DNA from: Treponema sp.
GTDB lineage: Bacteria > Spirochaetota > Spirochaetia > Treponematales > Breznakiellaceae
NCBI GenBank assembly: GCA_031275535.1
Contig: JAISOR010000160.1
Span: 1-7,837, forward strand
Reading direction: 5' to 3'
DNA length: 7,837 bases
Shown: positions 1-5,571 of the stretch, in pieces
How positions within the stretch are numbered: position 1 is the first letter of the stretch
How the letters are laid out: each line of letters starts with the position of its first letter
Program-made: the position numbers and the translations under genes
Notes under the pieces: generated by a model
Databases searched by the model: none
Told to the model about the DNA's origin: nothing
What the model saw: the letters and a program-made list of their open reading frames with translations, nothing else

Positions 1-1442
1 TCTTCCCCATTACCCCGGGCGATCTTTTCCAGAATATTGAGGATCTGGGTGGTACCGATCCGGCAGGGGGAACATTTGCCGCAGGACTCGTCCACACAGA
101 AGTCCATGTAAAACCGGGCCACATCCACCACGCAGTCGTCCTCGTCCATGACGATCATCCCCCCGGAGCCCATCATGGAGCCCATGGCGGTAAGGCTTTC
201 GTAATCGATGGGGGTGTCCAGGGCGCTTTCGGTAAGGATACCCCCGGAGGGGCCGCCGGTCTGGACGCCCTTGAATTTCTTTTTGTCCTTGATGCCCCCC
301 CCGATCTCGAAGATAATTTCCCTCAGGGTGGTTCCCATGGGGACTTCCACGAGGCCCGAATTCTTTACCTTTCCCGTAAGGGCAAAAACCTTGGTCCCCT
401 TGGATTTTTCGGTACCGATGGAAGCGAGCCAGGAGCCGCCCTTGGTCATGACCACGGGGATATTGGCCAGGGTTTCCACATTGTTGATCACCGTGGGCCT
501 GTTCCACAAACCGTTGGTCGCCGGGAATGGGGGCTTGGGAACGGGCATACCCCGCTGGCCCTCCAGGGATTTGATCAGCGCCGTTTCCTCGCCGCACACA
601 AAGGCCCCGGCCCCAAGGCGTATCTCGATATCAAAATCGAAGCCCGAACCCAGGATGTTCTTTCCCAAAAGGCCGTAATCCTTGGCCTGGGCCAGGGCTA
701 TCTTTAGCCGTTCAATGGCCAGGGGATACTCCGCCCGGATATACACATAGCCCTGATGGGCGCCGATGGTCCGGCCGCAGATGATCATGGCTTCGATGAT
801 GGAATGGGGGTCCCCTTCGATGGTGGACCGGTCCATATAGGCCCCGGGGTCCCCTTCGTCGGCATTGCAGACTACGTACTTAATATCCCCCTGGACCTTG
901 CGGGTTAAATCCCATTTAAGCCAGGTGGGGAACCCGGCGCCGCCCCGGCCCCGGAGTCCCGAGATTTTAAGTTCATTGACGATGTCTTCGGGCTGCATAT
1001 CGAAGAGGGCCTTTTCCAGGCCGATATAGCCCTCCCGGGCTATGTATTCATCTATGCTTTCGGGGTTAATAACTCCGCAGTTCCGTAATACCACCCGGAC
1101 CTGTTTCTGGTAGAACTCAATGTCCTCTACCGCGACGGTTTTTTTCTTTTCCGCTTCCTGTTTGTACAAAAGCCGGGGCACTTCCCGGCCTTTGATGATC
1201 TGCTCCGCGATAATTTCCACCGCGTCTTCGGGTTTGACCTCCACATAAAAGGAGTCTTCCGGAAGCACCTTAACGATAGGGCCCTTCTCGCAGAACCCAA
1301 AACAGCCGGTCTTAACGATCTGTACCTGATCCTTAACACCCTGCTTTTCCGCCTCGGCGATAAGGCGCTCGTAAATCTCAATCCCCTTATTGGACTCACA
1401 GGCGGTCCCGCCGCAGGTAAGGATGTAATGATTATAGGCCAT
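1..1442 (-). CDS. hydB: NADH-binding flavoprotein subunit of electron-bifurcating-type [FeFe]-hydrogenase (HydB/HndC, NuoF-like), 3' end missing
   Basis: This subunit takes electrons between NAD(P)H, FMN and iron-sulfur clusters in cytoplasmic HydABC/HndABCD hydrogenases. The visible 480 residues are N-terminal. A thioredoxin-like [2Fe-2S] domain comes first, with Cys10, Cys15, Cys47 and Cys51. The NuoF core follows: GLRGRGGAGFP (162-172) for FMN, CNADEGDPGAYMDR (192-205) and GAGAFVCGEETA (277-288) for FMN/NADH. SCGKCSPCR (453-461) gives three of the four ligands of the NuoF [4Fe-4S] cluster. Family members are about 600 residues, so roughly 120 residues, including the fourth ligand and a C-terminal 2x[4Fe-4S] ferredoxin domain, should lie beyond the left edge. 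The ATG follows AAGGAG at 6 nt, and the gene starts 10 nt after the upstream stop, which shows operon organisation. The N-terminal [2Fe-2S] domain separates it from respiratory complex I NuoF. A formate-dehydrogenase-linked NuoF homologue is the main alternative. Confidence 0.93.
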   Translation of the reverse strand, partial: MAYNHYILTCGGTACESNKGIEIYERLIAEAEKQGVKDQVQIVKTGCFGFCEKGPIVKVLPEDSFYVEVKPEDAVEIIAEQIIKGREVPRLLYKQEAEKKKTVAVEDIEFYQKQVRVVLRNCGVINPESIDEYIAREGYIGLEKALFDMQPEDIVNELKISGLRGRGGAGFPTWLKWDLTRKVQGDIKYVVCNADEGDPGAYMDRSTIEGDPHSIIEAMIICGRTIGAHQGYVYIRAEYPLAIERLKIALAQAKDYGLLGKNILGSGFDFDIEIRLGAGAFVCGEETALIKSLEGQRGMPVPKPPFPATNGLWNRPTVINNVETLANIPVVMTKGGSWLASIGTEKSKGTKVFALTGKVKNSGLVEVPMGTTLREIIFEIGGGIKDKKKFKGVQTGGPSGGILTESALDTPIDYESLTAMGSMMGSGGMIVMDEDDCVVDVARFYMDFCVDESCGKCSPCRIGTTQILNILEKIARGNGE

Positions 1443-1452
1443 GGCTTACTCC

Positions 1453-1851
1453 TTACTTTGTACCTATGATGTCGGCGGCAGGCCTGTCCAGGATATGGTT
1501 GTCCAGGAGTTCCCGGCCGATAATATGCTTCTTCACAATTTCCTGGGCGGTTCCGGCGTCAACCTTACCGTAAATAACCGCAGGCATGCCGGGGACGATA
1601 ACTTCCACCGTCGGTTCGGAATGGCAGAGTCCCATGCAGCCGGTTTGACGAACCAGCACATCGTCCACCAATTTTCCCTCATCCAGGGCCTTCAGGAACG
1701 CGTCCAGGGTAACCTTTGCCCCCGCGGCGATACCGCAGGTACCCATACCAACGATAACCTGAATCGATTTACCGTCAGAATCCCGTTTTCTGAGATCGGT
1801 TTTTTTAGAATCCCTGAGTTTCCGCAGTTCTTCTAGGGTCATTTTTCCCAT
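1453..1851 (-). CDS. hndB: Thioredoxin-like [2Fe-2S] ferredoxin-domain protein of hydrogenase operon (HndB-type)
   Basis: This is a 132-residue cytoplasmic protein of the thioredoxin-like ferredoxin group found between the NuoE-like and NuoF-like subunits in Hnd-type hydrogenase operons. A charged N-terminal helix (residues 4-24) precedes the fold. The first cluster loop is GMGTCGIAAGA (35-45), with one cysteine (Cys39); the second is TGCMGLC (70-76), with Cys72 and Cys76. The expected first cysteine, seen as C-X4-C in the NuoE-like neighbour, is absent, so cluster ligation is uncertain. From memory the GTCGIAAGA loop is typical of HndB proteins. I chose the ATG at 1851 because GAGAGGAG lies 6 nt upstream; a TTG ten codons earlier (1881) has no comparable ribosome site. 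The gene is 48 nt after the ATPase gene and 10 nt before hydB. Its role is probably electron transfer or complex assembly. Confidence 0.88.
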   Translation of the reverse strand: MGKMTLEELRKLRDSKKTDLRKRDSDGKSIQVIVGMGTCGIAAGAKVTLDAFLKALDEGKLVDDVLVRQTGCMGLCHSEPTVEVIVPGMPAVIYGKVDAGTAQEIVKKHIIGRELLDNHILDRPAADIIGTK

Positions 1852-1899
1852 CTTATACTCCTCTCTGTATTTAGTAAGCAAGCTCTCTGTATTGCTCTA

Positions 1900-2457
1900 T
1901 TATTCGGCGTCGTCCTCTTCTTCCATTGAGTTAAGATACCGGTCAAGCAGCGTCAGGGATCCCGCATCTTCCAGGTCCCCCAGGGCTTCTACAAGTTCCG
2001 ACTTACGGATCTCGTACCGGATATCCCTTTTCCCGTCCTTCCGGGCGCACCGGATACACACTTCCTTAGGGCCGGAAAAGAGGAGGATGGTCCGAAACAT
2101 CCCCGGAATATCCCCTACCGGCGGCATATCCACATTATGCACATCAAACCAGGCCGCTACGGTGGTCCCCAGATTCTTTCGGGAATCCACATCCCAGCCG
2201 CCGCCGGCCTGGACTGCGGTCTGAATCAGGAAAGGGAGCCCCAGGCCGACTTTCCGGTGGGGGTGTTTAACCCCATCGGTCCCAAAGGGATCCAGGGCCC
2301 GCTTTAACTCATCCCCGTCCATCCCCTTCCCGTTATCCTTAACGGTAAAACGGAATTCGTCTTCCGTTTCCCGGATATCCACTTCAACCAGATCCGCCCC
2401 CGACTCAGCCGCGTTTTGGGCAATGTCGGTCACAAGGTCGCTCAGGGTAAAGTGCAT
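1900..2457 (-). CDS. Orphan GHKL (HATPase_c) ATP-binding protein in hydrogenase operon
   Basis: This 185-residue soluble protein begins directly with a histidine-kinase-type ATPase fold. The N-box is DIAQNAAESGA (11-21, Asn15 for Mg-ATP), the G1 box is DNGKGM (41-46) and the G2 box is GLGL (71-74). G97-T98-T99 fits the last strand motif. There is no dimerisation/phosphoacceptor histidine domain before it, no receiver after it and no membrane segment. A C-terminal region of about 80 residues contains CIRC (134-137) and ends in an acidic tail. Family knowledge: similar ATPases recur beside NuoE/NuoF-like hydrogenase subunits in clostridia and treponemes, but I know of no assigned reaction. An anti-sigma-factor-like kinase is an alternative, though the hydrogenase context argues for regulation or maturation of the complex (inference). 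The ATG follows GGGGAGG at 5 nt; the gene starts 50 nt after hydC ends. Confidence 0.85.
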   Translation of the reverse strand: MHFTLSDLVTDIAQNAAESGADLVEVDIRETEDEFRFTVKDNGKGMDGDELKRALDPFGTDGVKHPHRKVGLGLPFLIQTAVQAGGGWDVDSRKNLGTTVAAWFDVHNVDMPPVGDIPGMFRTILLFSGPKEVCIRCARKDGKRDIRYEIRKSELVEALGDLEDAGSLTLLDRYLNSMEEEDDAE

Positions 2458-2507
2458 GAAACCTCCCCTTCTGCAAAAATCACCGTTGCCGGCGGTTCCC
2501 CCAAATC

Positions 2508-3014
2508 TTAGCGGTTTTGGTACTTGGCGATGATCTCCGGGAGCTGATCCTTGGTTACCTTTCCATAGGTGTCGGTCCCCACGGTAATAACCGGGGCAAG
2601 GCCGCAGCAGCCCACACAGCGAACGGGATCAATGGAAAAAAGCCCGTCCCCGGTTACCCCCCCCTCGGCGAGGCCTAAAATATTCCGGGTCTCTTCAATA
2701 AGGTCCTGACCGCCCTTTAAATAACAGGCGGTCCCCAAACACACGGAAATTTTATGCTTTCCCGGCTTGGTCGTCTTAAAAAAGTGATAAAATGTAACAA
2801 CTCCGTATATTCGCGCCAGGGGGATACCGGTAATTTTTGCCAGTTTTTCCGCCGCCGGACGGGAAATATATCCAAAGGTTTCCTGTGTTTTATGCAGCAT
2901 CATAATAAGACTGCCCGGTTTTACCTTCCATTCATCGATAAAGGAAAGTAAATCCTGGGGAAAATCTATCTCCCCATCCGTGTTTTTTTTAAGCGCCGCT
3001 CCCGCCGTTGCCAT
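2508..3014 (-). CDS. hydC: NuoE-like [2Fe-2S] subunit of electron-bifurcating-type hydrogenase (HydC/HndA)
   Basis: This is a small electron-transfer subunit that docks on the NuoF-like flavoprotein in cytoplasmic HydABC/HndABCD complexes. A helical N-terminal part (about 20-82) contains the family motif IYGVVTFYHFF (69-79). A thioredoxin-like [2Fe-2S] domain follows, with CLGTAC (92-97) and CVGCC (133-137), so the ligands are Cys92, Cys97, Cys133 and Cys137. The length of 168 residues is normal. The longest reading frame starts at an ATG at 3026, but that codon has no ribosome-binding sequence. The ATG at 3014 follows a GGGGG run at 5 nt and is preferred, although the site is weak. It is the first gene of the operon and is preceded by a long AT-rich control region. 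NuoE of complex I or of an NAD-linked formate dehydrogenase is the alternative; the HndB-type neighbour favours hydrogenase. Confidence 0.93.
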   Translation of the reverse strand: MATAGAALKKNTDGEIDFPQDLLSFIDEWKVKPGSLIMMLHKTQETFGYISRPAAEKLAKITGIPLARIYGVVTFYHFFKTTKPGKHKISVCLGTACYLKGGQDLIEETRNILGLAEGGVTGDGLFSIDPVRCVGCCGLAPVITVGTDTYGKVTKDQLPEIIAKYQNR

Positions 3015-3018
3015 GGAT

Positions 3019-3024
3019 ACCCCC
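3019..3024 (-). promoter_or_regulatory. Weak ribosome-binding site deciding the hydC start
   Basis: The minus strand reads GGGGGT here, 4 nt before the ATG at 3014. The upstream in-frame ATG at 3026 is preceded by an AT-rich stretch with no Shine-Dalgarno-like sequence. This favours the shorter 168-residue product. The G-run is not a perfect match to AGGAGG, so the choice is tentative. Confidence 0.45.
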
Positions 3025-3030
3025 ATTTAC

Positions 3031-3123
3031 TATAGATAAAAAAGTATCTAAATATTAATACCTCTATTTTATAACTAATAAAGGATTTAAGCAAGAAGGG
3101 AAATACCATCTTTTTTATCTATA
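3031..3123. repeat. AT-rich 14-bp inverted repeat TATAGATAAAAAAG / CTTTTTTATCTATA
   Basis: Perfectly complementary arms occupy 3031-3044 and 3110-3123, with a 65-nt spacer that contains the candidate hydC promoter. The inner arm also forms a local hairpin with TATCTA at 3045-3050 (6-bp stem, 6-nt loop). The pairing interleaves with the 10-bp inverted repeat at 3098-3170. The low complexity of the region makes a chance origin possible. Confidence 0.5.
3066..3094 (-). promoter_or_regulatory. Candidate sigma-70-type promoter of the hydrogenase operon
   Basis: On the minus strand TTGCTT (3094-3089, three of six matches to the -35 consensus) is followed after 17 nt by TAAAAT (3071-3066, five of six matches to -10). 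The transcript would start near 3059 and have a leader of about 45 nt before hydC. One arm of an inverted repeat (3098-3107) ends 3 nt upstream of the -35 box. A second possibility further upstream is TTGATG (3148-3143) with TATAGA 19 nt downstream. The region is AT-rich, so chance matches are easy. Confidence 0.45.
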
Positions 3124-3170
3124 TTTTTTTATATATTGTTAGCATCAACTTACTTTTTGCGGTATTTCCC
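3098..3170. repeat. Inverted repeat GGGAAATACC / GGTATTTCCC
   Basis: Two perfectly complementary 10-bp arms lie at 3098-3107 and 3161-3170, with a 53-nt spacer. Both are more GC-rich than the surrounding DNA. The hydC-proximal arm abuts the candidate -35 box. It could be a pair of operator half-sites or the stem of a leader RNA made from a more distant promoter; the sequence does not decide. Confidence 0.6.
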
Positions 3171-3172
3171 GG

Positions 3173-3217
3173 TTTAAAATCGCCGCGGGTCCTTAGATAA
3201 GCGGCACGGACGCCGGC
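3173..3217 (-). terminator. Weak terminator-like hairpin after the GH3 gene
   Basis: Directly after the GH3 stop codon the minus strand can fold GCCG (3217-3214) with CGGC (3185-3182), and GTCC (3211-3208) with GGAC (3192-3189), around a 15-nt loop with a small internal loop. ATTTTAAA follows. The stem is interrupted and the T-run is only four bases, so termination may be incomplete and some GH3 transcripts could read into the hydrogenase operon. Confidence 0.3.
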
Positions 3218-5308
3218 CTAGCGGATCTCTATCTTTGCGCTTACCGGCCGGGAGGCGCCCCGTTCCAGGGAAACCGGGAAGGGGGCGGCATCCGCGGCGG
3301 TCACCGTATAGGACCCGGCTATTAGCACCTGATCCCCCTCATCGTTTACCGACTCAAAGGCCGCAGCGGGAAGGATAAATTCCACCATGACCGAGGCCCT
3401 TGCGGGAAGGGCCAGCCGGCGGAAGGCCCGAAGGGAAGTAAGGGGATCATCCGGGCCGCGTTTATCCCGGCTGATGTACAATTGAACCACCGCTTCCCCG
3501 GCCCGGCTTCCCGTATTGGTAAGCCCCGCCAGGGCCTTGACCGATTCCCCGGCGGAAAGGGAAGGGGCGGACAGCTCCAGGGAATCAAACCGGAAGGTCG
3601 TATAGGAAAGGCCGAAACCAAAGGGGTACAGGGGCTCTTTTTCCATATAGCGGTACGTTCTTCCCTTCATGGCATAGTCCTCGTAGGGGGGGAGCTGCTC
3701 CGTTGACTGGGGAAAGGTAATGGGGAGTTTTCCCGATGGGTTAAGGTCCCCAAAGAGAATATCCGCCAGGGCGGTTCCCCCCTGTTCCCCCGGATACCAG
3801 GCGAAAATTACCGCATCGGCCAGGTCCTCCGGAAAGGCGATGGGACTGCCTCCGGTGAGGATCAGGATCAGCGGCTTCCCGGAGGCCTTGAGTTCCTTTA
3901 GGCAGGCAAGTTGCCAGGGGGGAAGCTCAATCCTGTCCCGGTCGCCGTTTGAATCTGAGGCGATGGCGTCCCCCTCTTCTCCTTCCATGGCGCCGTCCAG
4001 TCCAAAGACCGCGATGATGAGATCCATGTTATCGGCGACCCCTGCCATGGACATGTTTGAGGGGTGGTTTTCATCGTACTGGAGACAGCCCTGGCGGTAT
4101 ACCATATTGACGGCGAATTTAGTCCGCAGCTTTTCTGCCAGGCCTTCCAAAACAGTAACCAACCGGGGGCTAATCCCGTAATAATTACCCAATAGCGTAT
4201 GGGGATTGGCCGCTCCGGGGCCGATAAGGAGTATGTTTTTAGCCGAATCGTCCAGGGGCAGGATATTATTGCGGTTTTTCAGGAGGGTTATGGATTTCTC
4301 CGCTCCCTCCCGGGCCAGATTCCGGTGTTTTTCACTGTTGATAAACTCCCTGCCCAGATTTGCCCAGGGATCGGATTCCGGAGGATCAAACATTCCCAGT
4401 TTAAAACGGGTCCGGAGCAGCCGGGTAAGGGCGGTATCCAGGGCTTCCATAGTGACGAGGCCCTTTTTATAGGATAGGGTGAGCATAGGATAGGTACAGC
4501 CGCAATTGAGGTCGCAGCCTGCGTTTAGGGCCAGGGCCGCCGATTCCTCCGGCGAGGAAGTTACCCCGTGATGTTCATGGAAATCCCGGATAGCCCAGCA
4601 GTCGGAGACCACATGGCCCTTGAATCCCCAGCGTTCCCGCAACAGTTCCCGGAGCAGGTACTTGCTGCCCCCGCAGGGTTCCCCCAGGGTCCGGTTATAG
4701 GCCCCCATGACCGCTTCCACACCGCCTTCCACCAGGACTTTAAACGCGGGAAGGTAGGTTTCAAAGAGGTCCTTTTTGGAAATCCGGGCGTCGAAGGTAT
4801 GCCGCAGTTTTTCGGGCCCCGAATGAACCGCATAATGTTTGGCGCAGGCCGCAGCTTTAAGCCGCTCGGGATCATTCCCCTGGAGTCCCCGGACAAAGGC
4901 CAGTCCTATCCGTCCGGTAAGGCAGGGGTCCTCCCCATAGGTTTCCTGGCCCCTGCCCCAGCGGGGGTCCCGGAAAATGTTGATATTCGGGGTCCAAAAG
5001 GTAAGCCCCCAATACTGGCCCCGGTTCCCCTGCTTAAGCGCTTCGTTATACTTAGCCCGCGCCTCGTCGGAAATAGCCGAAGCCGCCCGATAGATATAAT
5101 CCTCGTCAAAGGTTGCCGCCAGGGCAATGGCCTGGGGAAATACCGTGGCCGGTCCCGCCCGGGCAACCCCGTGGAGACATTCGTTCCACCAGTTGTATTC
5201 GGGAATACCCAGCCGCGGAATAGCGGCGCTGGTATAACTCAGCTGGGATACCTTTTCCTCAAGGGTCATTTGGGAGACAAGGTCTTTGATCTTTTCTTCT
5301 CTGTTCAT
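3218..5308 (-). CDS. Cytoplasmic glycoside hydrolase family 3 enzyme (beta-xylosidase/beta-glucosidase type)
   Basis: GH3 enzymes release terminal beta-linked sugars from oligosaccharides by a retaining mechanism. This 696-residue protein has the full layout. The N-terminal barrel carries DPRWGRGQETYGEDP (114-128), the substrate-binding KH pair (157-158) and the nucleophile loop VSDCWA (234-239, Asp236). The C-terminal sandwich carries an acidic stretch EGEEGDA (442-448) that should hold the acid/base glutamate, then WYPGEQGG (504-511) and YPFGFGLSY (561-569). A fibronectin-III-like domain is at about 570-690. There is no signal peptide, so it should act on imported oligosaccharides. The barrel motifs resemble the beta-xylosidase/arabinosidase branch, but substrate cannot be fixed from sequence. 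The ATG at 5308 follows AGGGGA at 7 nt; an in-frame TTG at 5329 lacks such a site. It is transcribed toward the hydrogenase operon, 203 nt upstream of hydC. Confidence 0.93.
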   Translation of the reverse strand: MNREEKIKDLVSQMTLEEKVSQLSYTSAAIPRLGIPEYNWWNECLHGVARAGPATVFPQAIALAATFDEDYIYRAASAISDEARAKYNEALKQGNRGQYWGLTFWTPNINIFRDPRWGRGQETYGEDPCLTGRIGLAFVRGLQGNDPERLKAAACAKHYAVHSGPEKLRHTFDARISKKDLFETYLPAFKVLVEGGVEAVMGAYNRTLGEPCGGSKYLLRELLRERWGFKGHVVSDCWAIRDFHEHHGVTSSPEESAALALNAGCDLNCGCTYPMLTLSYKKGLVTMEALDTALTRLLRTRFKLGMFDPPESDPWANLGREFINSEKHRNLAREGAEKSITLLKNRNNILPLDDSAKNILLIGPGAANPHTLLGNYYGISPRLVTVLEGLAEKLRTKFAVNMVYRQGCLQYDENHPSNMSMAGVADNMDLIIAVFGLDGAMEGEEGDAIASDSNGDRDRIELPPWQLACLKELKASGKPLILILTGGSPIAFPEDLADAVIFAWYPGEQGGTALADILFGDLNPSGKLPITFPQSTEQLPPYEDYAMKGRTYRYMEKEPLYPFGFGLSYTTFRFDSLELSAPSLSAGESVKALAGLTNTGSRAGEAVVQLYISRDKRGPDDPLTSLRAFRRLALPARASVMVEFILPAAAFESVNDEGDQVLIAGSYTVTAADAAPFPVSLERGASRPVSAKIEIR

Positions 5309-5364
5309 AATGGCTTCCCCTGGTTTCAAATATGCGGGCCGGCTTAGCGGTAAAATCCGCCGTC

Positions 5365-5394
5365 AGTATATGTAAGTTATAACGGGTTTGCCAT
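5365..5394 (-). promoter_or_regulatory. Candidate promoter of the GH3 gene
   Basis: The minus strand has ATGGCA (5394-5389, four of six matches to -35), 18 nt, then TATACT (5370-5365, five of six matches to -10). The start would be near 5358, giving a leader of about 50 nt. A short 4-bp hairpin (GCGG/CCGC) lies in that leader. The match is ordinary and unverified. Confidence 0.4.
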
Positions 5395-5488
5395 AATCCG
5401 GGAACCCTCCGCGAAACGGGACGGGCCGCACTATTACTCATAGATCTTCCTGCCCCCGCCGCCTTTACTCGCCAGGCCGCCCTCGACC

Positions 5489-5503
5489 CACTTCACTCCC
5501 CAC
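5489..5503 (+). repeat. Left copy of 15-bp inverted repeat flanking the cyclase pair
   Basis: CACTTCACTCCCCAC here is the exact reverse complement of GTGGGGAGTGAAGTG at 7598-7612. The two copies bracket the two GGDEF genes. Confidence 0.7.
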
Positions 5504-5523
5504 CCTTCACCCTTCTTAACCCT
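5489..5523. repeat. Degenerate 7-nt tandem repeats in a pyrimidine-rich stretch
   Basis: Read as heptamers the plus strand gives CACTTCA, CTCCCCA, CCCTTCA, CCCTTCT, TAACCCT. Several units share a CCCTTCA-like core. The stretch sits between the divergent GH3 and cyclase promoters and has almost no G. The first 15 bases recur inverted at 7598-7612. It resembles short tandemly repeated elements of some bacterial genomes, but unit decay is high. Confidence 0.4.
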
Positions 5524-5551
5524 TGCCCCAGGGTTCCCCATAATATATTAT
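5516..5551 (+). promoter_or_regulatory. Candidate promoter of the cyclase-pair operon
   Basis: Two overlapping sigma-70-like options are present. TTGCCC (5523-5528) with 17 nt to TATTAT (5546-5551) would start transcription near 5558. TTAACC (5516-5521) with 17 nt to CATAAT (5539-5544) would start slightly upstream. Each has four of six -35 and five of six -10 matches. Either gives a very short leader before the preferred start at 5572. Confidence 0.5.
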
Positions 5552-5561
5552 ATGTATTAAT

Positions 5562-5565
5562 GGAG
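5562..5565 (+). promoter_or_regulatory. Ribosome-binding site deciding the first cyclase-like gene start
   Basis: GGAG lies 6 nt before the ATG at 5572. An in-frame ATG at 5560 overlaps this site and has only AT-rich sequence upstream, within a few bases of the predicted transcription start. The ATG at 5572 is therefore preferred. Confidence 0.6.
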
Positions 5566-5571
5566 TACATA

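Noticed and set aside
208..678. 156-codon plus-strand frame opposite hydB
   Set aside because: The opposite strand encodes continuous NuoF motifs across this stretch, and the plus-strand protein resembles nothing known.
1..1442. Reading hydB as complex I nuoF
   Set aside because: The N-terminal C-X4-C/C-X3-C [2Fe-2S] domain and the HndB-type neighbour are features of Hnd/HydABC hydrogenases, and no other complex I subunit is present.
1441..1836. 131-codon plus-strand frame opposite the HndB-type gene
   Set aside because: It is antisense to a clear [2Fe-2S] protein with a good ribosome site, and its own product has no family features.
4568..5347. 259-codon open frame on the plus strand opposite the GH3 gene
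   Set aside because: It is wholly antisense to conserved GH3 motifs, shows no recognisable domain, is rich in Pro/Gly/Arg and has no convincing ribosome site. It is a GC-driven shadow.
5331..5358. Hairpin GCGG/CCGC in the GH3 leader as a possible riboswitch or attenuator
   Set aside because: The stem is only 4 bp with no T-run or conserved aptamer sequence, which is common by chance in GC-rich DNA.
5259..5441. 60-codon minus-strand frame overlapping the GH3 start
   Set aside because: It overlaps the GH3 N-terminus out of frame, begins upstream of the predicted GH3 promoter start, and has no recognisable content.
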